Shown here: one piece after another, positions 40,767 to 51,425 of the stretch
How the letters are laid out: each line of letters starts with the position of its first letter
Numbering within the stretch: the stretch's first letter is position 1
Assembly: GCA_018287875.1 (NCBI GenBank)
Contig: JAGVVL010000001.1
Span: forward strand, 5,332,001 to 5,396,000
Direction: 5' to 3'
Source of the DNA: Nigrospora sphaerica
Lineage: Eukaryota; Ascomycota; Sordariomycetes; Amphisphaeriales; Apiosporaceae
Length of the DNA stretch: 64,000 nt
Program-made: the position numbers and the translations under genes
Notes under the pieces: model-generated
Told to the model about the DNA's origin: nothing
The model's database searches: none
What the model saw: only the letters and a program-made list of their open reading frames with translations

Positions 40767-42243
40767 CTAGTCCCGGAAGGCGTCCCGCACGCGGCGCTGC
40801 GGGGTGCCGTCGCGGACGAGGAAGACGAGGGCCAGGACCCAGGCGGCCAGCTGGAAGAAGACGTGAAAGGCGAGCGACCAGGCGCGCTTCCGCAAGCGCA
40901 GGCCCGACACCGACGCCGGGGCCGAGGCCGAGCCGTTGTCGGGGCGGCCGGGCCAGGCGCGGCAGATGTCGAGGAAGCGCCGGGGGTCGTCGGTGATGAC
41001 GCCGTCGACGCCCTTGCGGACGCTCCAGCGCATCCAGTCATCGTCGTTGACGGTCCACACCAGCACCGAGCGGCCGGCCGCGTGCGCGTCGGCGACGAAG
41101 CGCGTGCCCAACGGGCCCAGCAGGCTGTTGGCCAGCAGGTTGAAGTTCATGTGCGGGATCTCGAGCAGCTGCCGCGCGTAGCTGAGCGACCAGCCGATAT
41201 GCGTGAGGGGGAAGCCAGGCAGCAGCCTCATGCACAATTTAGCGTAGTGGGCCTGGCACAAGGCCCACGGGGGCATGGTTAGACCCTTCGGATCCCGGAG
41301 GGCCGGCCGCCCAAGCGATAAAGGGGGGGAGGGGGAAGAGGGGAGGCGGGCAGGGAGGAACACGCACCTGCCAGCAACCCATCACGATGCGCTCGCTCCA
41401 AGGCCGCTTGGAGGGAACGGACGCGATGGTGGCCGCTACGCGACTTATGAGTTCCGAGGCATCATCGTCTCTCTGCCCGTCAAATCACGGGGAAAAGTCA
41501 GTACGCGTGCAGGGACCTCCCGGGGCCGTGGGGGGGAGGCCACGGCCGAGGGCGTCGCGGCCCAGCTCGGAGCTCCCAACCCACCTTGATATCAAGCAAA
41601 ACCCAAACGCGCTCTACGTCTGGCTGGGCCATGTACTCTAAGAGATCTATCAAGCGCGGCATCGGCTGGCGCGGTTCGCGAGTTGTCCGCAGCGTGCTTA
41701 GGTAGCTCCAGTCACAGTCGGCCACCTTGGTGTCCTCACCGAAGCACCGCTTCAGTGTTGCGTCCTGGTAGCGTCGTCAGTTCTGCCCACGCGCCTCGGC
41801 CCACCAGGCAGACGGCCCGGTAGCATGGGCGGAGGGGGCCAACCTACGTGCGACAGCACTACGACGCCGTCCTTGGATAAGTGAAGATCCGTCTCGACCG
41901 CGTGGGCGCCAATCTCCACGGCACTCCGGAAGGCGGCCATGGTGTTCTCGGGATAGGCAGCCTTGCAGCCTCGGTGGGCAATGGCTTGGGGGAAGCGCCG
42001 GGGCGCGCCGTCGTGGGGCTCCCCCCGGGGATTCCTCCCCGCATTCTCCGGTTGCATCAAGGCCGCTGTGAAGGCCGCACCTGAGGAGTGGCATGTCAGT
42101 CATGTACCAGAGCGGCACATGTCGGGCGGCTACAGCATCTCCCGGGATCGACAAGGCGACGTAGGCCCGGGGAGCTGCTTACTTGGCGGTGCCCGAAGCT
42201 TGCCTCCCGCCCCCAGCAGGGGTGTCGATTCGGCTGGACCCAT
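40767..42243 (-). CDS. PGC1: GDPD-family phosphodiesterase, Pgc1-like phosphatidylglycerol phospholipase C
   Basis: Five exons: 42243-42183, 42080-41848, 41764-41585, 41472-41368 and 40767-41252; introns 102, 83, 112 and 115 bases; all phases close, 354 residues. The glycerophosphodiester phosphodiesterase core is clear: AHRG (His56-Arg57), [17 protein letters not shown] (Glu83, Asp85, His98), [16 protein letters not shown] and [12 protein letters not shown]-terminal membrane helix ([20 protein letters not shown]) anchors it, as in fungal Pgc1 homologues that degrade phosphatidylglycerol. The first exon, read from its ESTPLLG motif and GTAAGC donor, adds 21 residues before the ATG a simple frame scan would choose; ExxxLL-type motifs can direct sorting to vacuole, which is speculative here. 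The second exon acceptor for exon 4 is one of three overlapping AGs; only one keeps frame. Confidence 0.9.
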
Positions 42244-43954
42244 GTTTGGGGCTGGCACGTTGGATGGAATGTCCGTACGCAAGGGTGTCGCGGGAGAATT
42301 GCACTGCACCTGCACTCGAGATTTCGGCGCGGGCGCCGAGGGGAAAGAAGGATACTGGGTAATGTCCCCTCGAGTCAAGATCGATACCACGCGAGAGCCC
42401 AAAGTCAGCAGACAGTCGCCCGTCGCGCCACGGGTGGCAAAATGGGGACGCAACAAGTAATTGGTCCTAAGAAGGCTTGCTTGCGCCCACACCTCGGCGA
42501 GCTCGGTATGCCGGGTTTAAGGTACGCGCCAGAGCCAATGCCGGCCAGCGATGATGGCCTTCTGTAGTGAGCGACGGGGCAGTCTGACGACGCGGCGAAA
42601 CTATCTACCCGTCAGCCGATGCCGCTGCTGCCGCTGTCGCCGCTGGAAATGGAGGTCGGTACCTATCGTGGCGAGTCGTACCTGCGGTGCGACCTTGGTT
42701 ACCGTCCTGCAGGCAGGGCTGCGGCTGATGACTGGTTGGGTTGGTCGTGTTGCCGGGCCACGGCTGGAAGAGGGATGGAACAACCAATTACGGCAGTGGC
42801 GTATGCGTGTGAAGCGTATGTATGCGTGCGAAGCACATGTATGCGTATAACCTTTCAAGGGGGCGCGGCGGGCAAAGACGAGACCGGGCACATGGCGATG
42901 AACGGCAACGTTGGTCGCGGCGGCGACGATAAGCAGGTGGCACGTGGTTGGTGAACCTGGAACGACAGTCGCGATTGATTTACGGGGCAGCAATGGAGCC
43001 CTGCCGGCCGCGTGGTAAGGTCCAGTATTCCGGCCGAGACCCCCTCAACCCCCCACAGCTGAGGCATGATGGGTCTCAGGAGCTGAAGGGAAAGCCTTCG
43101 GCACACCGTCTTAAAGAAGCTTGTTTGCAGCCCCGTAAAGAGGGTCTGGTCTCTCTGACGTCGTGTCAGCTTCCACCCCGTGCATCTCTCTGTCCGACGG
43201 ATGTTCGCGCAGGACAGCCCCCTTTGTACCCCGTACCTACTTGTGCTTCAAATGTTGCGCCCGTTTCACCCGAGAAGGCCATGACGGTGCAAGCACCTTG
43301 TAGTTGCACGTGTACGTCGTATCAAACCCTGAAATGGAAGCCCCGCCATGTTTTCCCTGCCCGCCCGAGCCGCCTCGCTACTGTGCTACCTAGGTACCCC
43401 CCTGTAACCTTGGGCCCCACGACGCGGGAGCCCTTGCAGCTTGGCTCAGTCAGCCATTCTTTTCCAGCTGCAGCATAGGCACCAAGGGTACACAGGTGTC
43501 TCGGTAGGGGGGCTGCATCATCTTCAGCAAGTCCACTGCCTCCTAGTGTGGTTTCTCCCAATTTTGGTACATTGACCGTGCCGTGGACGAACAGACAGGC
43601 CCTGGAATATGACAGGAAAGCCATTGTGCAATTTTTTTGGGGGCACTCTACCGATGGCTTGAGGGGGTTGGTGCTCATCATTTCGCTTTGTTCGCGCCGT
43701 TCCGACCAGTTCAGTTAAGATGCGCAAGAGGCGGCGAGTCTCCAACGAGTACGCGTAACGCTGCGCGACGCAAGCTCCAACAAGTCGCTATTGTTCATGG
43801 AAACGGAACTGTCCGAGGCATTCCCGGGCCGGGCGAAGCAGTTGATATTCGGATGATGGAAGTCTGATCGCCAGGTCCCGCGGTCCGCGTTTGGATGGTC
43901 GGCCTGCGTCGTCTCTACCGCCATAACTCGCAGGCGCAACGCCGAAGAGCCTGC
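42244..43954. other. Intergenic: phosphodiesterase upstream region and GPI11 3' flank
   Basis: 1.7 kb; both neighbours read leftward. Contains an imperfect tgtatgcg repeat near 42.80-42.85 kb and a CTACCTAGGTAC palindrome at about 43387-43398. No gene supported. Confidence 0.5.
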
Positions 43955-44787
43955 TCATGACCCGAACCGCTTGCCGAAGGCAATAGTGCCACCGACGACC
44001 TTGCCCAAGACGTAACCGCCATATACTCCGCACAGGATCGTGATGGGCCACTTCTGCCATTCGCGATCCCAGTCCAGAGGAATGGGCACGGCGCCGACCC
44101 AGGCGCCTACGCAAGCTCCCACCAAGCCACCAAACGCCTCGTCGAAGGGCGCCCGGGCACCGAGGATTTCTACCCAGTCGCCGGTTGCGATGCCGTGCGT
44201 GTAGAACAGTGGGAAAAGCCCCAGCATCGACAGGTGCAGTGTGCAGAGGAGGGTTTGCGGGATGTGAGTGAGCAGCGGCGCGCCGAACAGGACGAAGAAG
44301 GTGTGGAGACCGAGTGTGGCGAAGACGGAGAGACCAAGCGCGACGAAGACGGTCTGTGAGCACGGGAACGGTCAGTTGGTTCTGCCCGTGAGCCGGGGGG
44401 GAATGGAGAGCGGCTTACGCTCAGGAGACTGGGCCCCGCGGCGTCGGCGCCCGGCTTCCGCTTCTCGCCGGGCCGGGGCTTCTTGGTGCCCTTGGCCGGG
44501 GACCCGGCGGCAGGCAGGCAGAGGACGGCATAGGCGACCTGCAGGACCACCACGGCCGGGAGAGAGACGGCCATGGTGGCCACGGGGTCGCGCACCAGGG
44601 CGCCGAAGCCCGCGTAGAACGAAGCGGCGAGCACGGCGGGGTGAACGTGCCGGACGGCTTGGGCCAGGGGCGACGCGTGGGTGGTCAGGGGCCTGCAGGC
44701 GCTTTCCTCGTTGGGCTTGTCGTCACCGGCGGCGGACCCAGCCTTGCCAGCAGGCGCGGACATTGTGATGGGGTCGATCAGAGGCAT
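43955..44787 (-). CDS. GPI11: GPI-anchor biosynthesis protein Gpi11/PIG-F
   Basis: Exons 44787-44419 and 44353-43955 with a 65-base intron (phase 0) give 255 residues. The protein is polytopic, with about six hydrophobic helices and a Lys/Pro-rich loop (TKKPRPGEKRKPG) between helices 2 and 3. Family motifs are HPAVLAASFYAGF, the segment FGAPLLTHIPQTLLCTLHLS and GVYGGYVLGKVVGG, characteristic of the PIG-F family. In the ER membrane it stabilises the ethanolamine-phosphate transferases that modify GPI mannose residues. The start is uncertain: ATGs at 44805, 44787 and 44763 are in frame; 44787 gives MPLIDP, which looks natural, but 44763 (MSAPAG) is equally possible. Divergent from ATIC. Confidence 0.9.
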
Positions 44788-45297
44788 TGGTGAAAGGAGC
44801 GGCACGGCAATGCGCAGGGGAATATCGCTTCTTCGCGGAATGGCTTTAGCTGGAGCTCGAGCAGGGGACAGCGCATCGGTATCAACGGTAGGTGTTCTGG
44901 CCTTGATGGCGTGTCACATGGCGATAGCGATAAAGCGGAAAGGGCACACATTCGGGAGTGGGGCTTTTCTGGCTGCTAAGGGACCGGGTGGAAACTGGAG
45001 GGCCATTACATAAGTGCTACGTAGTACCTTACATAGTAGTGGTTAGCGCGAGTGTCCCGCCTCCAACACAAGGAAGGTTATCTTTACCCCCGCCATAGTA
45101 CCTACCCCGCCATGCATTTTAAAGTGCTGCACAGCAGGAAGCAAAAGAATTATCTTGCAGCACGCCATCCATCATAGCCGAGCCCGGTTCCAAACCCTCG
45201 TCTTTTTTTCCTTACTTTTTTTTTTTTACACTCTGCCACAACCTCGCTGGACGACTGGCACTGATCTGTACCTTCCCAAGAAGTCAACCCATTCAAA
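44788..45297. promoter_or_regulatory. Divergent promoter region, GPI11 / ATIC
   Basis: About 510 bp between outward-reading starts. A long pyrimidine tract with T runs at about 45205-45232 precedes the ATIC ATG by about 70 bases, typical of strongly expressed fungal genes. Confidence 0.55.
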
Positions 45298-47159
45298 ATG
45301 TCTCAACGAATTGCCATCGTCTCCGTCTTCGACAAGACAGGCCTGCTGGACCTCGCCAAAGGCCTTGTCAAGCAGAATGTTCGCATCCTGGCTTCGGGCG
45401 GCACGGCCAAGATGATCAGGGAGTCTGGGTTTGCGGTCGAGTAAGTGTGGCCGAGGGCGGGGCTCATGGCGGCCGTGTTCAAACCTCCTTTGCGCGTTCT
45501 TCATTTGCTCATCGGGCTTCTAGGGACATCTCGGCCATTACCAAGGCGCCCGAGATGCTCGCGGGCCGCGTCAAGACGCTGCACCCTGCCGTCCATGCCG
45601 GCATCCTGGCCCGGAACCTTGAGTCGGACGAGAAGGACCTGGCCGAGCAGAGCATCGACAAGGTCGACTATGTCATCTGCAACCTCTACCCCTTCAAGGA
45701 TACCGTCTCCAAGCCTAACGTCACCGTGCCCGAGGCCGTCGAGGAAATCGACATCGGCGGTGTCACTCTGATCCGAGCCGCCGCCAAGAACCACGCGCGT
45801 GTGACCATCCTGAGTGATCCCAACGACTACCCCGAATTCCTGAAGGAGCTCGAGGCCGGCGAGATTAAGGAGTCCAGCCGCAACCGCTACGCCCTCAAGG
45901 CTTTCGAGCACACGGCCGACTACGACGACAACATCTCGGCCTTCTTCCGTGCCCGCTACGCCGGCGACGGCCTGCAGTACTCCACCCTCCGGTACGGTGC
46001 CAACCCGCACCAGAAGCCCGCTGCCGCCTTTGTGCGGTCGGCCAACCTGCCCTTCAAGGCTCTGTGCGGTTCGCCTGGGTATATCAACCTGCTGGATGCT
46101 TTGAACAGCTGGGCTCTCGTCAAGGAGCTCAAGGCTGCTCTGGGTAAGCCTGCTGCTGCTAGCTTCAAGCACGTTTCGCCGGCTGGTGCCGCCATCGGCG
46201 TTCCTCTGACCGCTGAGGAGCGCAAGGTGTACTTTGTGGACGACATCGAGGGCATTGAGACGTCGGGTCTTGCCCAGGCCTATGCCCGGGCCCGTGGTGC
46301 CGACCGTATGAGCAGCTTCGGCGACATGATCGCCCTCAGCGATGTCGTCGACGTCCCCACAGCCAGCATCATCTCCAAGGAAGTGTCCGACGGTGTTATT
46401 GCCCCTGGCTACGAGCCTGCAGCCCTGGAAATCCTCAAGAAGAAGAAGGGCGGCAAGTATCTCGTTTTGCAGATGGACCCCGACTTCCAGCCTGATGCCA
46501 CCGAGACCCGAACCGTCTACGGCGTGACCCTGCAGCAGCACCGAAACGATATTGAGATTTCGCCTCGCTCCTTCAGCCGCACCATCACCCCTAAGGACGC
46601 TACTCTGTCCGAGTCGGCGACCCGCGACTTGGCTGTTGCCACGATTGCCCTGAAGTACACGCAGAGCAACTCAGTTTGCTACGCCAAGAACGGTCAGGTC
46701 GTTGGTCTCGGCGCCGGGCAGCAGTCGCGCATCCACTGCACCCGTCTCGCCGGAGACAAGGCGGACAACTGGTGGTTCCGCTTCCACCCCAAGGTCCTGG
46801 GCATCAAGTGGAAGAAGGGAACCAAGCGTCCCGACAAGAGCAACGCCATCGATCTGCTGTGCAGCGGCGAGCTGCCCAAGTCGGGCCCGGAGCGTGACCT
46901 GTTTGAGGGTGTCTTCGAGGAGGTCCCCGCCGCCTTCACGGAAGCCGAGCGCGAGGAGTGGTCTGCTAAGCTCACCGACGTCGTGGTTTCCAGCGACGCT
47001 TTCTTCCCCTTTGTTGATAACGTCTACCGCGCCGCCCGCTCGGGTGTCAAGTACATTGCCGCCCCTGCCGGTAGCCAGAACGACTCGGCCGTCTTCGAGA
47101 CGGCTGAGAAGTTGGGTATCACCTTTGTCGAGCAGAACACTCGCCTGTTCCACCACTAG
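45298..47159 (+). CDS. ADE17: Bifunctional AICAR transformylase / IMP cyclohydrolase
   Basis: Exons 45298-45440 and 45524-47159 with an 83-base intron; 592 residues, the usual length. It carries out the last two steps of de novo IMP synthesis: formylation of AICAR from 10-formyl-THF, then ring closure. The N-terminal MGS-like cyclohydrolase domain has [14 protein letters not shown] and GRVKTLHP. The transformylase domain has RYGANPHQ, the catalytic SFKHVSPAG (Lys263-His264), [22 protein letters not shown] and the end [25 protein letters not shown], which is nearly invariant. Codon choice is strongly C-biased, fitting high expression. Cytosolic. Convergent with translin, 367 bp apart. Confidence 0.97.
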
Positions 47160-47526
47160 ACTGCCAGACCAGAGTATATAAAGTGGACTCAGAAAGCGAT
47201 GTGAGAAAAGGGGGGCCGCCAAAAAAATTAGAACGATACCCAAGTGGTGACGAGGTTTACGATATGACCAAATATGACAGAACGTATTGGACATGCCTGG
47301 ATAGGAGCAGCTCCTCCCGTAACGCTCGTGAATGACTCGTATGACTTTTCATGGTGCAGTAGAGAACTATAAAGTGGCTAGGAAGTGAGTTAATACGTGC
47401 CCGCCCCATCTGGCGTCTCTCGCCCAGTCCCCGGAAGTGATTTTTTCTTCGCTGCCCCGCCGGCCGTGAGTTGGCGACCCAGGGGTCCCCTTGTCGCAAG
47501 GTGCACAGCGAGCTCGTTAGGCGCCC
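47160..47526. other. Intergenic, convergent 3' ends of ATIC and translin
   Basis: 367 bp between converging stop codons. No gene seen. Confidence 0.6.
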
Positions 47527-48612
47527 TCAGGCCTCGACGTCCATCTTGGACGCGGCCTCGTCCTTCTTGGGGATGAGGTTGCGCAGGGTGAGGTCGTAGA
47601 TGACGTCCTCGACCTTCTTGACGTGGTACTTGACGCCGTCGACCTTGCGGCGCAGGATGTCGTTCTTGAGGTTGAGCAGCTGGAAGCCGGCGAAGAGGTC
47701 CTTGACGAAGGCGCTGATGCGGACCGTGAGGTCGACGTCGCCGAGCGTCACGGCATTCATGGCCAGCCGGCTCAGCTCCTCTGTCACGTCCGTCAGGGCC
47801 AGGAGGTACTCCTCGATGGTGACGTGGAAGGCGTCCCGGTCCGTCAGGTTGACGGGCACTGCGCACGCGGGTGAGTAAATGGGGTTGGTATACTAAACAC
47901 AGCCATGCTTTTCTCTCCCTCGTCGTACAAAGAAGAGGAGGAGGATGGAGCTGGGGAGGGGCAAAGGGCGCGACAAGGGTAACGATGGGAAGAGGGGAAA
48001 GGAGACGGAACCAACCTTTCAAGACCTCGCCGACCTCCTCGAGACGGAGCAGGCGTCCCAGCTCGCCCGGGCGGGCCTCGGTGCCCATCCCGCCGAGCCA
48101 GGCCGTCAGAAGCATCTGCGAAAGGAGGTTCTGGATGCTGCGGGACCAGCGCTGGTTGTACCTGCACGGGGGAGAGGTGAGCATGTGGTTTCGCGGGACG
48201 GGTACCTGGATAGCGAGGCCGCCGAGACGACAGGGCGCAAAAACACACTTACTTGTAGTACGGGTAGTTGGAGGCAAAGGCGGCAAGCTCGCCAATGCTC
48301 GCGATGGCGGGTCGGATGCCATCCTGCTCGACCTGGCTCAGAAGGGGCGCCACTGCCGCAAGAGACCATCAGTCAGCCCCAGAGCCGTGCCAAACGTAAT
48401 AGGAGAGGGGTTCTTTTTCGGCGCCACTCACGCTTCGAGGTGGGCGTGGCATGAATGCGGCTCAGATGGCCCTGAGAGGTCGAGATCTGGCGGTTCAGGA
48501 CCGCCGTGATCTGGTGCAGCTTCTCATTAACCTCGATGTCCTGCTCGGCATGGCTCTGCAGGAACTGGAAGATCGAAGGGTCGATCATGGCGGGAGCGCT
48601 GTTGTCCGCCAT
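47527..48612 (-). CDS. Translin (C3PO subunit)
   Basis: Four exons: 48612-48432, 48352-48253, 48161-48016 and 47858-47527; introns 79, 91 and 157 bases; 252 residues. The fold is all-helical. Translin features are NQRWSRSIQNLLSQ, LTAWL, FHVTIEEYLLALTDVTEELSRLAMN, and the end GFQLLNLKNDILRRKVDGVKYHVKKVEDVIYDLTLRNL. Translin forms an octamer with TRAX (C3PO), an RNase that processes passenger strands or, in Neurospora, tRNA precursor fragments. The acidic catalytic residues are normally on TRAX, so this subunit is probably structural and RNA-binding. Start chosen at MADNSAPAMID, the first ATG in frame with good context. Confidence 0.92.
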
Positions 48613-49149
48613 GTTTGCAGCGAGTGTCGATCGATAAGAGGCGAGGCACGGGCGGGCAGTCTGAATTTTGTCGGGCGAGAGAAAAACGTAGTGCAGCAGC
48701 CAAGTAGTCCAGCCGTACCATGGGACGTTGGAACCACGACGCAAACTATACTACGAAATCCAGCCGCGAAGATGGAGACGAGGCCATCGATTATAACAGT
48801 CTTGGACGTGAATACCAGCGTATTTAAGGCTACAACGCGTGTCCACACGCCATCACGTTGAATGTTGAACATGCATCTACGTTTGTCATTCGAGGTATTA
48901 TGTGCATTTACCGTAGACAGTCCGGCCCAGGCAATTATCTGTTGGCGCCAGGTATCTTCCAACCTGACCGTAGTACGTATCTCGCATTTGAACAGCACGA
49001 TACCGATTCAAAATTTCAGATTGCACCGGCAACTTCACGAGCGGAGTGGTAAAGCGAGACGTCATATTCCTAGATCTCGGAGAGAACATGACAATTCTTT
49101 CTTCCTCACATCCCCAGACACGCTGGAGACTGCAACGAAAAAAAGGTCG
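48613..49149. other. Intergenic: translin upstream region and U2 3' flank
   Basis: About 540 bp. Contains the translin promoter; no gene seen. Confidence 0.55.
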
Positions 49150-49332
49150 CGTCACCTGGAGGTAGTGTAATACCAGGGACACTGTGGGCAGAGTCATGTG
49201 CAAGCACAGAGGACACCGCCCTGAGGCCAAAAATGAGAATAATCAATGTTGAGTTCCATAGAACTCTTTCAGAGATTAAACTGAAAAGAACAGATACTAC
49301 ACTTGATCTAAGCCAAAAGGCAAAGAAGAGCT
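49150..49332 (-). ncRNA. U2 spliceosomal snRNA
   Basis: Read on the minus strand, the 5' end has the universally conserved U2 region: CTTTGCCTTTTGGC, TTAGATCAAGTGTAGTATC (which includes the branch-site-pairing GTAGTA) and TGTTCTTTTCAGTTTAATCT. Stem IIa follows (AGAGTTC/GAACTC), then an Sm site ATTTTTGG at about 49225, and 3' stem-loops ending CCTGG...CCAGG near 49155. The 5' end is set at about 49332 and the 3' end at about 49150, so about 183 nt, similar to vertebrate U2 (187) and far shorter than yeast LSR1. The 5' and 3' limits are approximate to a few bases. It pairs with intron branch sites; the CTAAC branch motifs in neighbouring genes fit its GTAGTA. Confidence 0.95.
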
Positions 49333-49377
49333 AAAGAAGAAAGGAAAGAAAATTCCAAAAGGAGGGAGGGAGAGCAG

Positions 49378-49386
49378 CTATTTATG
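49378..49386 (-). promoter_or_regulatory. TATA-like element upstream of U2
   Basis: CATAAATAG on the minus strand, about 46-54 bases upstream of the U2 5' end. Position and sequence suit an snRNA promoter; function is inferred. Confidence 0.45.
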
Positions 49387-49501
49387 TGATTTCCTGGAGG
49401 GCGAAAGGTGGGGCCCAGGCAGCTACTGATTGTGCTCCAAAACCCTAGGCTGTGCCTTCGCGTTGGAAGGGTGGGCGACGGGCATTTTTCCCCCGCTGCT
49501 C

Positions 49502-49590
49502 ATTGGTCAAAAAAGCGGTTAGCGCCTCTACTTGGCAATTTTCCATTGGCCAGATTTTCTGGCCCCATAGTTTGCCTGTTTTTTGATTGG
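49502..49590 (-). promoter_or_regulatory. Three regularly spaced CCAAT (ATTGG) boxes
   Basis: ATTGG occurs at 49502-49506, 49545-49549 and 49586-49590 on the plus strand, that is CCAAT on minus, 43 and 41 bases apart and 170-260 bases upstream of U2. CCAAT boxes are bound by the HAP/CBF complex. The same cluster sits just before a TATAAA on the plus strand, so it may serve either direction. Confidence 0.45.
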
Positions 49591-49620
49591 CTCGAGAACT
49601 GCGTTGCTGAGGGCGGGCTG

Positions 49621-49626
49621 TATAAA
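49621..49626 (+). promoter_or_regulatory. TATAAA, possible promoter for an unknown rightward transcript
   Basis: A perfect TATAAA on the plus strand, 31 bases after the last ATTGG box. No protein frame or known RNA follows that I recognise. Confidence 0.3.
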
Positions 49627-50351
49627 CCAGAACTTAATGCTGCCTACAGGCTGGTACAATATTTTCACAACTGCAGGTTATGCCGGCTATATGCAGCGTA
49701 TACCAGTATTTCGCCCGTGACGAACATCAGCCTCGTCTATGAGCGTTACACGTACATGTGAATATCGTGGGCGTTTTCTGCTTGTATACGGAGGCAGGTA
49801 AATGTAGCAAACGTCCAAGGGTACAGGTGCCACTGGTAGACTGAAGTGGTACCGGCCCTAAATAGCTACGAAATGTCGCCGACGACCTGGAGCGATACAA
49901 GGCCATCTGGAGTGCAGGTGGCAAGAGGTGGTGCGGGCGAGCTGTACAGGCTGAGAGCAGAATGCTGCCCGTCACCAAATGACAGGCAAGTGGCTCTTGC
50001 TGAATAGGATCAAACCGCCAGTCATCGTGTACTGTTCAATAGCTCTGTCTGTTTCGTTCTGAGCGGCTCGCACACTCGGAAGTCGTCTCGTCCTGCTCTG
50101 AGAGTCACGCGGTGGGCGTACGCCGCTATTCCGACACCAAGTCTCACGCTTCGTCTCTTCCGCGGGAGAGCATGACTGTAACGGGCCGCAATGGAAATGG
50201 AGGTGCGTTGCCCCGGGTAGGCCGCTTGTCTACATCTACGTCCACGACTGGAAAACGATATTGGTGGCAGGAGCCCAAATAGTACATGGAACATTGTCAT
50301 AGGCCTGGAATAATTACCTCGGAATGTTTGAATACACGAGGGCTCGCTCCC

Positions 50352-51425
50352 TTACTGCGGCACCTCCAAGAGCAGCTTTCCCGTCGTCTTGCGGCCCTCG
50401 AGGTCGGTGTGCGCCTGCGCGGCGTCCTCGAGCTGGTAGGTGGCCGTCTGGGCCAGCTTGATGGTGCCGTCCTGGAGCATGCCCAGCAGCTCGGCCGTGT
50501 AGCGGGCGAACTCGTCGCGCGTGGCGACGTAGCCGAAAACGGTGGGGCGGCAGACCTTTAGGTTCTTGGGGGGGGCGCCGGCGCCGAGGCGCAGGGGGTC
50601 GACGGGCGGCACGGCGCCGCTGGCGTTGCCGAAGACGCAGATGGTGGCCTTGCGGGCGGCGAGCTCAAGGTCGGCGTCGAAGGTGGCAGCGCCGACGCCG
50701 TCAAAGACGGCGTCAATGCCGTGGCCGCCCGTGATGTCCCTGACCTCGGCCACGAGCTCGTCGGGCGTCTTGCGCGAGCTGATGACCCACTGGGCGCCGT
50801 TCCGCCGCGCCGTCTCCATCTTCTCGGGCGTGCCGGCCGTCCCGATGACCTTGGCGCCGAGCGCCGAGCAGATCTCGCACATGATGGACCCGACGCCGCC
50901 GGCGGCCGCGTGGACGAGCACCCAGTCGCCCGCCTTGACGGGGTGCGCTTCCCGGATGAAGGTCAGGGCCGTCAGTCCCTGGAGGAGCACGGCGGCGGCC
51001 GTCTTGGTGGAGATGTTTTCGGGCAGCACAGCGCACTTGTCCGTGGTGAGGGCCGTGTACTGCGCGTAGGCTCCCCTCGTGGGGCTCATGTAGCCGACGC
51101 GGTCTCCGACCTTGTACCCCTGGACGGACGGGTGCACGGCGGCGACGATTCCTGCCGCCTCGCCGCCCGTGATCATGGGCATGGGGGCTTTGTAGAGGCC
51201 CTTGCGGAAGTAGCTGCGCGGGCGGCGTGAGTGACGGGGGCGGTCGCTTGCAGGGAGCGGTACTACTCACGTGTCGATATAGTTGACTCCCACCCATTCG
51301 TTTTTGACAAGAATCTGGCCCTCCTTCAGCTCGGGCACGGGGAGATCCGTCTTCCACTGCAACACCTCGACGCCGCCCGGGGCCTCGATGAGGATACCGG
51401 ACATGGTAGAGGGAATGGAAGCCAT
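50352..51425 (-). CDS. Zeta-crystallin-like NADPH:quinone oxidoreductase
   Basis: Exons 51425-51271 and 51213-50352 with a 57-base intron; 338 residues. It is a zinc-free medium-chain dehydrogenase of the QOR/Zta1 type: GGVEVLQWKTDLPVPELKEGQILVKNEWVGVNYIDTYFRKG region at the N-terminus, GGEAAGIVAAV, and the nucleotide-binding VLVHAAAGGVGS with AAGGVG. The Cys ligands of zinc ADHs are absent, as expected. The enzyme reduces quinones one electron at a time with NADPH and may protect against oxidative stress; yeast ZTA1 is the nearest analogue. Start at MASIPSTMSGIL; MSGIL seven codons later is possible, and a longer in-frame leader (to 51494) could be a mitochondrial presequence. Confidence 0.92.

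Larger units (their letters stand above)
49333..50351. other. Intergenic: U2 upstream region and quinone oxidoreductase 3' flank
   Basis: About 1 kb. Holds the U2 promoter elements listed separately; I found no protein gene. Confidence 0.5.

Noticed and set aside
45501..46541. 346-codon minus-strand frame
   Set aside because: Exact antisense of the strongly codon-biased ATIC gene; such shadows are expected.
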